A DNA stretch of 64,000 nucleotides, from IMG/VR virus record IMGVR_UViG_3300047157_000197, positions 211,971-275,970 of that record; one strand, written 5' to 3'. A program made the translations under genes and the position numbers. The DNA comes from a virus. This document shows, piece after piece, positions 52,220 through 61,873 of the stretch; position 1 is the stretch's first letter; every line of letters starts with the position of its first letter. A model generated the notes under the pieces. That model was given only the letters and a program-made list of their open reading frames with translations. It had not been told where the DNA came from and searched no databases.

Positions 52220-52615
52220 ATGAGAAAATACTTACCAACATTAGGAGAATTGATTGATAGATTATCAATCGTTCAGTTAAAAGAAGTGAAGATTCCACAA
52301 CATAAAGAGGAATATGCACAAGAAATATTAGAAATAGTACACGATATTAACGAAATCCTTAATGATAAACCAAAAGTAGATGGAGAATTTATCAGAGCAA
52401 TAGTTGTACTATCTCAGATGAATACACATATTTGGTACAATGAGGATAATGCAAGGAGTGGTGATGATGTAGGAAATAAATTAATGTTAACACATGGTTT
52501 AAATGGAATCAGAAATACTGCCAAAAATAAAATACAAGAATTAGATGGTGGTAGAAAAGATTACAAGATAGATTGTATTGCTGATGAATTTAATGATTGG
52601 GATGTATCGTGGTAA
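52220..52615 (+). CDS. DUF4254-like protein
   Basis: 131 residues, all-helical. LGELIDRLSIVQLKEVKI and MNTHIWYNEDNARSGDDV resemble the helix-rich DUF4254 family, which occurs beside glycosyltransferases and in phages. It lies between two SGNH genes. Function is unknown. Confidence 0.55.
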   Translation: MRKYLPTLGELIDRLSIVQLKEVKIPQHKEEYAQEILEIVHDINEILNDKPKVDGEFIRAIVVLSQMNTHIWYNEDNARSGDDVGNKLMLTHGLNGIRNTAKNKIQELDGGRKDYKIDCIADEFNDWDVSW

Positions 52616-53220
52616 AAAATAAACTTTGGAGATTTGGAGATTCATATTCTTTAACTTCAAAAGATTTTAATCATATTGAACAAAATCATTCGACTTATAT
52701 AGCTGAACATTTTAATTTAGAATTAGTTCATCTTGGTCAAGGTGGGTTATCTAATTTAGAAATATTTAACAAAATTTTATCTAATAGTCAAAAATACAAA
52801 AAAGGTGATATGTTACTAATTAATTTTGCATCACGAAGTAGATTTGCAATTGTAGAAAACGATGAAATTATAAAAATAAATGGAGGAGAAACTGATATGA
52901 ATAATCAAACGATTAGAAATGGTGTTTTGAGTAATTTAGTAATTCCTATATCGGATATAATTTTCTATTTAATTAAACCCTTTTTAGAATTATTAATTAA
53001 AAAAGGAATTAGAGTTTATCATTTTTATAACGATGTTGACAGAGAAGATGGACTTGTTTCAACAAAAATTAAAAATGAATTAATTTTTGATGTAAACGTA
53101 GGGTTCATTCAATGGATAAGTGATAATGGGTATGAAGATTTATCACCAAATGGAAATATACATTATTTAGTTGGTAAACAAAAAGAAATTGCAGAAGAAA
53201 TAATCAACAAAATTAGTTAA
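52609..53220 (+). CDS. SGNH-like protein 3
   Basis: 203 residues from GTG 52609 (an in-frame ATG at 52597 is possible). KLWRFGDSYSLTSKDF gives the GDS block, LGQGGLSNLEIFNK the Gly block, MLLINFASRSRF the third strand, and SPNGNIHYLVGKQKEIAEEI the weak His block (one His only). Shortest of the group; the degenerate end block may mean altered activity. Confidence 0.58.
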   Translation: MVKNKLWRFGDSYSLTSKDFNHIEQNHSTYIAEHFNLELVHLGQGGLSNLEIFNKILSNSQKYKKGDMLLINFASRSRFAIVENDEIIKINGGETDMNNQTIRNGVLSNLVIPISDIIFYLIKPFLELLIKKGIRVYHFYNDVDREDGLVSTKIKNELIFDVNVGFIQWISDNGYEDLSPNGNIHYLVGKQKEIAEEIINKIS

Positions 53221-54066
53221 ATGGAAATAACAAACAAATTACATATATTTGGCTGTTCACATTCAACAGGTATACACAGAGAAGATAATAACAAACCATT
53301 TTGGGCAGACTACATTGCTCAAAATTTAGGATTGGAAAGATTCCCAAGAATTGGACACTCAGGTAAAAATGTTGAGTATATTTTATTTGATATATTTGAT
53401 AGAATATTAAATAATGATATTTCAAAATCAGATATTGTTATTTTAAACACATCTTACCCACTTAGATTTGGTACCCCAAGATTACAAAACTATAATAAAA
53501 ATCCTATGGATTATGATTTTGATTATGAAAAAATTTTAGGAATAAAAGACTATGAATCTTTTGATGAGTTAGATACAAGCTTGACATTTAATCTTTGGTA
53601 TCATCAAACTTTTGGAGCTTGGAAACTTTTAAATTCTATATGTGATAATGTTTATCAATGGTGTGTAATTGATGTAAATGAGATTGATAAAACCTTTCAG
53701 GATCTACAATACAAGTTACATAATTCAGAAATTCCAAAACGTAGTAATAAACTTTCTTTTTTAGAAGATGCTTCTTTATATCTAAATAATTCTGGTGAAT
53801 CTAATACCAGCTGGAAGAGAGGTGATTCATTAAGAAAATATCGTATGTCTCGTATGTCAAGAACAATAACAGCTCCTAAAGATGCACCGCTAAATCCTTG
53901 GAATAATTTAGTAAAATGTCCAAATAATTATAAGGATTGGGATAGTTATATTGAGTTAAATCAACATCCAAAGGGACATCTAAATAATACTGATAAACTT
54001 CATAAAGACTTTGCAAAACAATTTATAAACACAATAAACCAAAATGAAAATAAAAGATTATTATAA
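53221..54066 (+). CDS. SGNH-like protein 4
   Basis: 281 residues starting right after the previous stop. KLHIFGCSHSTGIHRED has the G-x-S block, RIGHSGKNVEYIL the second, VILNTSYPLRFGTP the third, and ELNQHPKGHLNNTDKLHKDFA the HP-x-GH block. Soluble. It overlaps the DUF962-like gene by 23 bases. Confidence 0.62.
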   Translation: MEITNKLHIFGCSHSTGIHREDNNKPFWADYIAQNLGLERFPRIGHSGKNVEYILFDIFDRILNNDISKSDIVILNTSYPLRFGTPRLQNYNKNPMDYDFDYEKILGIKDYESFDELDTSLTFNLWYHQTFGAWKLLNSICDNVYQWCVIDVNEIDKTFQDLQYKLHNSEIPKRSNKLSFLEDASLYLNNSGESNTSWKRGDSLRKYRMSRMSRTITAPKDAPLNPWNNLVKCPNNYKDWDSYIELNQHPKGHLNNTDKLHKDFAKQFINTINQNENKRLL

Positions 54067-54337
54067 GATGTATCTATCGTTACATCAAAACAAGAATTGT
54101 ATCAGATTACATTTCTTAGGACAATGGGTAACTTTGATAAGTGCCTTTTTGATATTTTATCATTGGTTATGGTATCTAATACCAATTATACCATTTATTA
54201 TATATCCATTTGCATGGAGTGGTCATTATCTATTTGAAAAGAATGAACCCGCTGCATTCAAAGACCCATGGAAAGCAAAACTTTCCGATTGGATAATGTT
54301 TTTAGATATATTACGAGGAAAAGTAAAAATATTTTAA
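54044..54337 (+). CDS. DUF962/Mpo1-like membrane protein
   Basis: 97 residues with two or three helices. YLSLHQNKNCIRLHFLGQW and YPFAWSGHYLFEKNEPAAFKDPW match the DUF962 (YGL010w/Mpo1) pattern with conserved His residues (H-x3-N...H, SGH, E-x-N-x-P). Yeast Mpo1 is an iron-dependent 2-hydroxy fatty acid dioxygenase. In a phage it might alter membrane lipids or glycolipid precursors. Confidence 0.72.
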   Translation: MKIKDYYKMYLSLHQNKNCIRLHFLGQWVTLISAFLIFYHWLWYLIPIIPFIIYPFAWSGHYLFEKNEPAAFKDPWKAKLSDWIMFLDILRGKVKIF

Positions 54338-55278
54338 TGAGTGGCAACAAAACTTTAGTTGTAATAGGATGTAGTTTAACATTTGGTCAAGATGTTAAAT
54401 ACGAAGAAACTTGGGGTTATTTATTAGCAAAAGAACTTGGGTTGGATTACTTAAATCTTGGTTGTGGTGGAACTGGTTGGTATTATGTTGAGGAAGTAGT
54501 AAAAACATTTGTTTTAGAAAACCAAGAAAATATAGATGATTACTTATTCGTTATCCAAAAATCAGAATTCAATAGAAGACCAAATTATGAAGAAATTTCA
54601 TTTATACCAACAGAAAATAAAAATCTAAAGAAATATAATATAAATTTAATACCTAGGATTGCCTATGAATTTATAGGTCCAAAAGAAGGTGTTAGAAGTT
54701 GTGAACCTATTCATCACTTCAATAAAGATAGTTGGATTCATGATTTTAATATACCAAACCACAGAGTAAACCCTAATCATAGAAATGCATGGTGGGTTGA
54801 TGTAAATAAGGATGGTAAGAAATCTCCACATCCAAAAACAGATAGTATGGTTGAATCTTTACTTACGCATTGGGGATATTCTATATTTGGATTACATAAG
54901 TTTTTGAAAGAATTTAATGTAAATCATATACTTGTAGATGGTTATTTTCCAATCTTATCGTGTAAAATGAATTTTAAAAAATACGATTGTTTTAGTGAAG
55001 ATGAGTTTGAACTAACACAAGATTTTTGGAGTTCTAATCCAATGAAAAATGATGAAGATGAAATACTTCTCGTGAAGCATGATAATCCAAAATTAATAAG
55101 TATAATCGATAAAATAGATATTAAAAATAAAATAGATGATGTTGTTCTTTGGAGTACATTCTTTTGGAAGGGACATAATACTGAATATAATATTGATGGA
55201 GGACACCCTGGTCCAAAAGGACATATTAATATAAAAAATGTTATACTAGAAAATATCAAACAAAAAGGATTGGCATGA
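54337..55278 (+). CDS. SGNH/GDSL-like protein 5
   Basis: 313 residues from ATG 54337, which overlaps the preceding TAA. LVVIGCSLTFGQDVKYEETW, LNLGCGGTGWYYVEE, YLFVIQKSEFNRRP and DGGHPGPKGHINIKNVI are the four blocks in order. The Ser (GCS), Gly, (Q/N-like) and His blocks are all visible. The long insert before the last block is charged. Confidence 0.68.
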   Translation: MSGNKTLVVIGCSLTFGQDVKYEETWGYLLAKELGLDYLNLGCGGTGWYYVEEVVKTFVLENQENIDDYLFVIQKSEFNRRPNYEEISFIPTENKNLKKYNINLIPRIAYEFIGPKEGVRSCEPIHHFNKDSWIHDFNIPNHRVNPNHRNAWWVDVNKDGKKSPHPKTDSMVESLLTHWGYSIFGLHKFLKEFNVNHILVDGYFPILSCKMNFKKYDCFSEDEFELTQDFWSSNPMKNDEDEILLVKHDNPKLISIIDKIDIKNKIDDVVLWSTFFWKGHNTEYNIDGGHPGPKGHINIKNVILENIKQKGLA

Positions 55279-56195
55279 AATATATCATAAATACAGGTTG
55301 TAGTTATGGAGTAATGTTTCGTTCCATGAAAGAGTTTACAAAAGGAAACGATACTGATTTTAAAGTAATTGATTTGCATTGTGATTCATTTGGTGCAGAA
55401 TATCAAAAAAGAAGTGTAGTTTATACTGTTTCTAAATTATTATGGGATGGTGTATTACCTGATAATATATTTGTAATAATAGAATGGTCTCAACCAAATA
55501 GATTATTTACAGAAATACCAAATGAATTATGTAAAGATATTTTAAATGATTCGGATAATATTGAAGGTACTTTTATTTTAGATAATAAATTTAATTTAAA
55601 AGAAAAAACTAATCAATTAATTGGAAAATGGAAATCATTAAATGTTATTATTGGTAATAAAGTTTACACAAACCCAGATGTTGATGATTTAACCTATTTT
55701 GAAAATAAAGAAATAGAATGGTATCTAAGTGAATATAAAAATAATTGTCACATATCACATAAACCAATAGATAGATATGAGCATTATTTACAATGTATTG
55801 TAGATACTCAAAGTTTTTTAACCTCATTAAATATAGAACACATTTCATTCTTAATGAATGATACATTTACAGATTTAAAAAGTAAATCAGATTATTTAAA
55901 AAATATTTGGAATTGTGTTGATTTAACTAAATTTGTATTTCATAATAGGTTTGGTGGAATTGATGAGTTTGCAATGGAAAAATTTGGTAACATTTCTTAT
56001 CTAAGTGGAGCAAATGAATGGGATATACCACCAGATGGTAATATGATGGAATTTGGTAATCATCCACATGATTCTGTATATATAGATTTCTTTGAACAAT
56101 ATATTTATATTAAAGGTAAAAAGTATTTTGGAAACCTAACATTTGATTATACGGATAGGTGGTTAAAAACAAAACATAATGCAATTAGGTTATGA
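55275..56195 (+). CDS. SGNH-like protein 6
   Basis: 306 residues. YIINTGCSYGVMFRSMKEF starts the fold; VIIEWSQPNRLFTEIP is the third-block strand shared with the proteins at 56972 and 59578 (W-(S/T)-x-P-x-R); MEFGNHPHDSVYIDFFEQ the His block. Coupled by ATGA on both sides. Confidence 0.6.
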   Translation: MKYIINTGCSYGVMFRSMKEFTKGNDTDFKVIDLHCDSFGAEYQKRSVVYTVSKLLWDGVLPDNIFVIIEWSQPNRLFTEIPNELCKDILNDSDNIEGTFILDNKFNLKEKTNQLIGKWKSLNVIIGNKVYTNPDVDDLTYFENKEIEWYLSEYKNNCHISHKPIDRYEHYLQCIVDTQSFLTSLNIEHISFLMNDTFTDLKSKSDYLKNIWNCVDLTKFVFHNRFGGIDEFAMEKFGNISYLSGANEWDIPPDGNMMEFGNHPHDSVYIDFFEQYIYIKGKKYFGNLTFDYTDRWLKTKHNAIRL

Positions 56196-56971
56196 TAAAT
56201 AAAAAATCAGAGTGGAATCAAACAAAATCCGATTGGGGATTTGGAAGAATAAAACTTGATAATTTTCTTGACGAAAAAACTGTACACCAATTATATGAAG
56301 AATGTAAGAATGCACCAAAAGGTGGATGGACTGTATTTACTCGTGCTGGTTCTCGTATGGAAGAATTTAATGATTTAATTTCATTACCAACTGCACATAG
56401 AGTAACCTATGATATAATGCATAGTGGAGAGTTCTTATATGAATTAGAACAATTGACAGGTATTGTAGGATTATTACCAGACCCTCATTTAGTTGGAGCA
56501 GGATATTCAATAATCCGAAATGGAAAAGATTTAGGTTGTCATTATGATTTCAATTGGAATGATAGAATTCGATTACATAGAAAACTAACATCACTACTAT
56601 ATATTACACCAGATTGGAAAAATGAGTGGGGAGGACATATTCAGTATTATGATGATAATATTGATATAAATCCAAAATCAAATCTTATAGAATCAGTTTC
56701 ACCAAAGTTTAACCGATTGGTAATTAATGAAAATGTAAAACATGCACCATACCATAGAGTAAGTTCGGTAAACGCACCAAATGATATTCCAAGATGTGCA
56801 ATCAGATTTTTCTATTATATTTCTACATCAGAATATGATAAGGATAACCCACCACATAGAAGTACATACAAAACAAACGAATACGAACATCACAAATTAC
56901 ATGAAGAAGAAAATTGGGATGGACACTTTGTAGGAAAAGGTGGTGAAGATTATGGATATAACTCAAAATAA
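56192..56971 (+). CDS. 2-oxoglutarate/Fe(II) oxygenase
   Basis: 259 residues. GCHYDFNWNDRIRLHRKLTSLLYI gives the H-x-D metal pair, WGGHIQYYDDN a core strand, and PYHRVSSVNAP with RCAIRFFYYIS the distal His and the 2OG-binding Arg. This is a full canonical set (proline/sugar hydroxylase-like, 2OG-FeII_Oxy_3 type). It sits within the SGNH array and may hydroxylate a sugar, lipid or virion protein. Confidence 0.78.
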   Translation: MINKKSEWNQTKSDWGFGRIKLDNFLDEKTVHQLYEECKNAPKGGWTVFTRAGSRMEEFNDLISLPTAHRVTYDIMHSGEFLYELEQLTGIVGLLPDPHLVGAGYSIIRNGKDLGCHYDFNWNDRIRLHRKLTSLLYITPDWKNEWGGHIQYYDDNIDINPKSNLIESVSPKFNRLVINENVKHAPYHRVSSVNAPNDIPRCAIRFFYYISTSEYDKDNPPHRSTYKTNEYEHHKLHEEENWDGHFVGKGGEDYGYNSK

Positions 56972-57898
56972 ATGAAATATGTACTAACATCAGGTTGTTC
57001 TTTTACTAATAATGTAAGATTAAATCCTAATAATTTAAAAGAAGAAGATTCTAGTAGATTCTCATGGCCTTATTATTTACAAAAAGAATTAGGAAAAGAA
57101 TATGAGGTTTTAAATTATGGTGGTGCAACTAATGATAATGTAAGTTTATGTAGAATCTTTTTTTACCATACAAAAAGATTAATAAAAGAAGGAGTAAATC
57201 CAAAAGATATTATAATAATTGGACAATGGTCAGACCCTAATAGAGAATCTATTTGGATTAAATCTAAGTTCACAGAAGAAGATAGAGAAAAATATGGTCA
57301 CACCTTAGTTTATACACCAACCTGGGAAAAGGAAAATGGTTTCTTTTATTTAACAGGTGGATTTTCTCCACCAGATGGTGAAGATTCTGCACTTAAAAAA
57401 TATGGTATTGAAAACGCAATTAAATATTGGGAAGCAGATATCAATTGGAATAATATTTTAAATCAAGTTTTACATTGGTTAGAATCTTGGTCACATCTTG
57501 AAAGATATTGTAAAGAAACCCAAGTAAATACATATTGGATGAGTATGAGAAACCCTTATTCAGTTGAATCATATGAGTGTTGGTTTGGTGCACCCGAAAA
57601 CGATTCAACCATTCCTACAAAAAATTTATGGTTTGAGAAATATGAAATATTAAAACCATATATTGATGAATTACCAATTAATAAATCAAATCACTGGCAT
57701 TACAAAAACTATAATGGATTATTAGAATGGACAATTGATAATATTCAAGAAGGAGTTCCTTATTTTCAAGAATCAAGTGGAAAATATTTGAGTTGGGAAG
57801 ATTATAAAAAAGAAATCCACGAATATGGTTGGGGTCACCCATCACCACAAATGATGGAAAAGTTTGTAAAAGAAGAACTTATAAACATAATTAGATGA
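56972..57898 (+). CDS. SGNH-like protein 7
   Basis: 308 residues, starting at the base after the oxygenase stop. YVLTSGCSFTNNVRLNPNN, LNYGGATNDNVSLCR, IIIGQWSDPNRESIW and YGWGHPSPQMMEKFVKEEL are the block equivalents, with Ser, Asn and His in place. It overlaps the truncated aminotransferase by four bases. Confidence 0.65.
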   Translation: MKYVLTSGCSFTNNVRLNPNNLKEEDSSRFSWPYYLQKELGKEYEVLNYGGATNDNVSLCRIFFYHTKRLIKEGVNPKDIIIIGQWSDPNRESIWIKSKFTEEDREKYGHTLVYTPTWEKENGFFYLTGGFSPPDGEDSALKKYGIENAIKYWEADINWNNILNQVLHWLESWSHLERYCKETQVNTYWMSMRNPYSVESYECWFGAPENDSTIPTKNLWFEKYEILKPYIDELPINKSNHWHYKNYNGLLEWTIDNIQEGVPYFQESSGKYLSWEDYKKEIHEYGWGHPSPQMMEKFVKEELINIIR

Positions 57899-58533
57899 AA
57901 GAATATAATATAAATGACCCTTGGGATTGGGTAACTACTTTTGAAAATGAAGTTGCAGAATATACTGGTTACAGATATGGTATCGCATGTGATTCTAATT
58001 CTAACGCGATACGATTATGTTTACATTATTTAAACATTACAGATACCGATATAGAAATACCAGCAAATACATATGTATCAGTTCCTAATCAAATTATATT
58101 AAGTGGTAACAGACCACAATTTAGAGATATAAAATGGAAAGGATTATATCCAATTGGAGATACAAGTATCATTGATTCTGCAACTGCATTCTATGAAGGA
58201 ATGGGTAGAGGATATGAAGATAAATTTATGATTTTATCGTTTCATTTAAAAAAGATTTTAAATATTGGACAAGGTGGAATGATACTTACAAATCGAGATG
58301 ATTTTAATGAGTGGGCAAGACCCATGATTTACGATGGGAGACATAAGGATAAATTATATAAAGAAGATGAATTTGAGTGTATCGGTTGGCATATGTATAT
58401 GAGTCCTGAATCTGCTGAAAAAGGATTAAGAATATTTAATTCAGATAAAATACAACAATTTAACGAACCATGTGGCTCATCAGAAATGTATGGAGATTTA
58501 AGAAAACAGAAAATATACCAAGATTATGTCTAA
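57895..58533 (+). CDS. Truncated DegT/DnrJ/EryC1 aminotransferase-like protein
   Basis: 212 residues, about half of the family length. YRYGIACDSNSNAIRLCLHYL is the phosphate-binding start, IEIPANTYVSVPNQI and TSIIDSATAFYEGMG the middle (the pyridine-binding Asp), and FHLKKILNIGQGGMILTN carries the PLP lysine. The C-terminal domain is missing. Similar short forms exist in phages; activity without the C-terminal domain is unclear. Confidence 0.72.
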   Translation: MKEYNINDPWDWVTTFENEVAEYTGYRYGIACDSNSNAIRLCLHYLNITDTDIEIPANTYVSVPNQIILSGNRPQFRDIKWKGLYPIGDTSIIDSATAFYEGMGRGYEDKFMILSFHLKKILNIGQGGMILTNRDDFNEWARPMIYDGRHKDKLYKEDEFECIGWHMYMSPESAEKGLRIFNSDKIQQFNEPCGSSEMYGDLRKQKIYQDYV

Positions 58534-59581
58534 AAAGAAAATAAATAGAATTTTTTTACTTGGTGATTCTTGGATTGAAGGACAAGGTACCTATTCAGTT
58601 ATACACAAAGACGGCACACTAGATGAACCTTCAATGCCTTTTGATAATACTGGTTTTGGTGGAATTAATGAGTGGAGACGAGAAAATAGTTGGAATAAAT
58701 TTTTTAGAGAAGAGTATGGAGATGATATTGATATTATAAATCTAGGTAGACAAGGAGCAGATAATAAATCAATGTTTAGTAAATTAAACTATATTTTAAG
58801 TTATGATTACCAAGAGACTGATTTAATTTTATTTGGGTTCACTTCAAAATATAGAGATTATAATATAAACCACTGCTTTGGTAAAGAAAACTTAGATAAT
58901 TGGAGAAATGATGATGAAAGAAAAACCCAAGGACAAAAACACAATGAGAATTCTTTTCTATTACATAAATCAAATCCCATTATCAAATGTCCTATTTCCT
59001 ATGAAAGATTACAAATAGCACAACAACTTTTAAAAAAGAATAATGAGAAAAACTTATTTTTAGGAAAAGAGGACTTTTATGAATCAGATGAAATTCCTGA
59101 AGCTGAAAAAGAATTTTCAAGAAAATGGTTACAAGATTTTTTTGTTGAAATATTTGATGAGAGGGTTTATGAAAATATAGCATCAACAAATTATATGTTT
59201 TATCAAAAATATTGTAAATGGAAAGGAATTAATATTTTATTCTTTGATTTGTTTGAACCATATGTAGACTCAAAATTTCCAAATGAATTCTACAACGTAG
59301 ACACAGAAATGTATATCAACTATGGTAAAAAACATTTTAGAGATATTTTAGTAGATTATGAATTTGAAAATTATAGTTTTGATGCACCATATTCGGTATG
59401 GGAATGTGGACATACGTTTCCATCTTTAAACTCAAACCATTGGTATAAAAAAGGAGAAAAGTATTCTGGTCTAATATATCATCCAAATCAACATGGTTAT
59501 AAAGCGTTATTTGATTATTTAGTAGAAAATCATCTTAATAAAGGATATGAAATAAAACCAAAAATAAAAGATATTATATGA
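58526..59581 (+). CDS. SGNH/GDSL-like protein 8
   Basis: 351 residues, the largest of the group. IFLLGDSWIEGQGTYSV is a classical GDS block, INLGRQGADNKSMFSK the Gly block, LILFGFTSKYRDYN the third, and LIYHPNQHGYKALFDYL the HP-x-HG block. A second Trp/Cys-rich part (SVWECGHTFPSL) precedes the end. Confidence 0.68.
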   Translation: MSKKKINRIFLLGDSWIEGQGTYSVIHKDGTLDEPSMPFDNTGFGGINEWRRENSWNKFFREEYGDDIDIINLGRQGADNKSMFSKLNYILSYDYQETDLILFGFTSKYRDYNINHCFGKENLDNWRNDDERKTQGQKHNENSFLLHKSNPIIKCPISYERLQIAQQLLKKNNEKNLFLGKEDFYESDEIPEAEKEFSRKWLQDFFVEIFDERVYENIASTNYMFYQKYCKWKGINILFFDLFEPYVDSKFPNEFYNVDTEMYINYGKKHFRDILVDYEFENYSFDAPYSVWECGHTFPSLNSNHWYKKGEKYSGLIYHPNQHGYKALFDYLVENHLNKGYEIKPKIKDII

Positions 59582-60300
59582 AAACATTTTATTCAAATGG
59601 TGATTCAGTAGTTTGGGGAGCAGAACTAGAAAATAAACAAACAGAAAGATATTCATCAATTGTGAGTAATTTGTTTAATTGGGTAGATTGTAATAATGCA
59701 TCTGCGGGTGTTTCAAATGATTATATTTTCAGACAGACTATGAGAGATGTTTCACATTGGTTAGATACAAAAAAATGTTGGAGTGAAGAAACTGGTTGGG
59801 TAAAAAGTGATGAACTTTTTGTTTGTATTGGTTGGACATCACCAACAAGATTTGAATGGTGGACAGGAAAAGAATATCAACAAGAAAGATTATGGGCAGG
59901 ATATGATAAGTGGGGAGATAATGATAATAATAGAACCACCGAAGATGATTTCGTTTTAAATCAAACAGAAGATATACCGTCTTACATAAAAACATTGAAT
60001 CAAATAATATCATTGGGTAGTTTTTTACAAGTAAATAATATACCATATTGTTTTTACAATGTATTCTATGATTTTAAAACTTTAAAAGAACCAAAAAAAC
60101 AAATTGATAAGTTTGGTAGAAAAACACACCAAACCTCTTTAAAATCACTATGGAAGCAAATTCCTAATTTTAATGATATATCAATGTACAATTATTTAAA
60201 AACAAATGGGGGAACGTTTTTACCAAGAAAACACCCAACCAAAGAATCTCATATTAAATGGGGGAACTATTTATATAAAAGAATTAGTAATGGCCTGTAA
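59578..60300 (+). CDS. SGNH-like protein 9
   Basis: 240 residues. TFYSNGDSVVWGAELE (GDS block), NNASAGVSNDYIFR (Gly/Asn block), FVCIGWTSPTRFEWW (third block, W-T-x-P-x-R) and RKHPTKESHIKWGNYL (HP-x-H block). Several Trp suggest a carbohydrate ligand. Confidence 0.65.
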   Translation: MKTFYSNGDSVVWGAELENKQTERYSSIVSNLFNWVDCNNASAGVSNDYIFRQTMRDVSHWLDTKKCWSEETGWVKSDELFVCIGWTSPTRFEWWTGKEYQQERLWAGYDKWGDNDNNRTTEDDFVLNQTEDIPSYIKTLNQIISLGSFLQVNNIPYCFYNVFYDFKTLKEPKKQIDKFGRKTHQTSLKSLWKQIPNFNDISMYNYLKTNGGTFLPRKHPTKESHIKWGNYLYKRISNGL

Positions 60301-60421
60301 GAAAAAACCAAAAACAATTTTAGAAAAACGATTAGAAAAAAACCTTTCCAAAAAGGAATTAGAGGAGTTTTACAAACGAGCTGCTCATAATAATCATTTT
60401 AACGAAATATTCAATAGATAA
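60290..60421 (+). CDS. Tiny basic helical protein
   Basis: 43 residues from ATG 60290 (overlaps the SGNH gene by 11). CKKKPKTILEKRLEKNLSKKEL, then FYKRAAHNNHF. Its stop and the next start share a base. Function is unknown. Confidence 0.45.
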   Translation: MACKKKPKTILEKRLEKNLSKKELEEFYKRAAHNNHFNEIFNR

Positions 60422-60666
60422 TGACACCTCAAGAGTATTATTACAAATACGTTAGAAAAGATAATAAAACCCTTTACGAAATGCGGATAAAATCCCTCGC
60501 GTGGATGTTAGATTGTTTTGAAAAGGGAACCATACGAAAACGAACAATTGTAACTCTTATACCATTATCAGAATTAATAACCCTCTTAGAGTGGTTAGAA
60601 GAACGAGAAAGATATGAAGAATGTCATACAGTTAAAACAGTAATTGAAAAAATATATGAAAATTAA
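60421..60666 (+). CDS. Small helical hypothetical protein
   Basis: 81 residues, all helical, with a UVR-like ending (LEWLEERERYEECHTVKTVI) similar in character to the protein at 50342. Function is unknown. Confidence 0.48.
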   Translation: MTPQEYYYKYVRKDNKTLYEMRIKSLAWMLDCFEKGTIRKRTIVTLIPLSELITLLEWLEERERYEECHTVKTVIEKIYEN

Positions 60667-60880
60667 TAAAAACACGCAACACATGGAATTTTACACAAAC
60701 AACCCAAGAAATCTTCACACTCCTATTAAAAAAGGAAAACTTACGAAAAAACAAAGGAACAAAGAGATAATTTTTAATTTAGAATCTACTATTAATTTTG
60801 AAAAATCCAAAATAGGTGGTGGTAATAAAGAATTGATTGAAAAATTTCAAAACAAATTAAATCAAAAGCTAAAAGGATAG
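60656..60880 (+). CDS. Small basic hypothetical protein
   Basis: 74 residues from ATG 60656, or 65 from ATG 60683; no ribosome-binding site decides. Lys/Asn-rich and soluble. No family is recognised. Confidence 0.42.
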   Translation: MKINKNTQHMEFYTNNPRNLHTPIKKGKLTKKQRNKEIIFNLESTINFEKSKIGGGNKELIEKFQNKLNQKLKG

Positions 60881-60884
60881 TAGA

Positions 60885-61610
60885 ATGAAACCTACTAAAT
60901 TAAATTCAATTCTATTTTTAGGAGATTCGTTTACATGGGGACAGGGATTACAATATTATCATCTAATAGAAAACGAAGGTTGGGATTGGAAAAAATGTTC
61001 TAATTTTTTAGAAAGTAGAGAAAGATTTGAAAACCTTGGATATGGAGCAGATGAATATAGAAGAATAAATTCATTCCCTAACCTTGTATGTAAAGAACTC
61101 AATTGTAGACCAATCATTCCTCAACAAGAAAATGGTGGAGATAATTCTAGAATTATAGATATCTTAGAACAAATACATCTATTTGTTACCTCAAATGTAT
61201 TAGATTGTATCATTGTTCAGTTTTCTATACCCTCACGAATAAACGATACGAGATACCAACAATTTAATAATATAGATGAGATAATCATTTCAGAGATAGA
61301 AAGAATAAATGAGTTTTCAAACAAAAATAATATACCATGGTTTGGATTTTCATGGACAAAAGAGGTAGGTAGTATATTAGAGACTCAATATAAAGAAAAT
61401 TACATCCCTATCCAATATGATAATAAAGAATGGAATTATTTTAACATTGAACATCATCCACCAAGTTTTCCATTTAAAAAACTCGTTATAGCAGGAAACA
61501 AGAAAATAAAAGATTTTCATCCTAATTTAGAAGGACACAAAGTTATAAAGAATTCCATTATTAACAAACTAACACGAGTTCGACCCCCTTTTGAACTTAT
61601 AGGGAACTAA
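60885..61610 (+). CDS. SGNH/GDSL-like protein 10
   Basis: 241 residues. ILFLGDSFTWGQGLQYY is a strong GDS block, GGDNSRIIDILEQ the second, CIIVQFSIPSRIND the third, and IKDFHPNLEGHKVIKNSI a classical D-x-H...GH end block, making this the most canonical copy. It closes the third glycan-type cluster. Confidence 0.72.
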   Translation: MKPTKLNSILFLGDSFTWGQGLQYYHLIENEGWDWKKCSNFLESRERFENLGYGADEYRRINSFPNLVCKELNCRPIIPQQENGGDNSRIIDILEQIHLFVTSNVLDCIIVQFSIPSRINDTRYQQFNNIDEIIISEIERINEFSNKNNIPWFGFSWTKEVGSILETQYKENYIPIQYDNKEWNYFNIEHHPPSFPFKKLVIAGNKKIKDFHPNLEGHKVIKNSIINKLTRVRPPFELIGN

Positions 61611-61614
61611 CATT

Positions 61615-61767
61615 ATGATAAAAAAAGAATGGACGTGGATGTTAAATCTACCAACAAAGACCCATAAGAACGAGACCATCAATCAAGATAACCTCGAAGA
61701 TGGAATAGATGATATTATATCAACTCCCAAAGAAACTCCTTACAATGATGATGAATACGATAATTAA
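61615..61767 (+). CDS. Tiny acidic protein
   Basis: 50 residues. WTWMLNLPTKTHKNETINQD followed by an acidic tail. Four bases after the SGNH gene. No family is recognised. Confidence 0.42.
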   Translation: MIKKEWTWMLNLPTKTHKNETINQDNLEDGIDDIISTPKETPYNDDEYDN

Positions 61768-61861
61768 TCCCTTATAACTCAACTAATCCCTTTTCGTTCT
61801 TTTGTCGTGGGGGGTCGAATGAGTCGTAAGAAAAATTTTTTACCCTATTTTTTATTGATAG

Positions 61862-61869
61862 TATTTATA
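61862..61869 (+). promoter_or_regulatory. Class II motif TATTTATA
   Basis: Ends 4 bases before the start at 61874, another near-leaderless arrangement. Confidence 0.4.
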
Positions 61870-61873
61870 TAGA

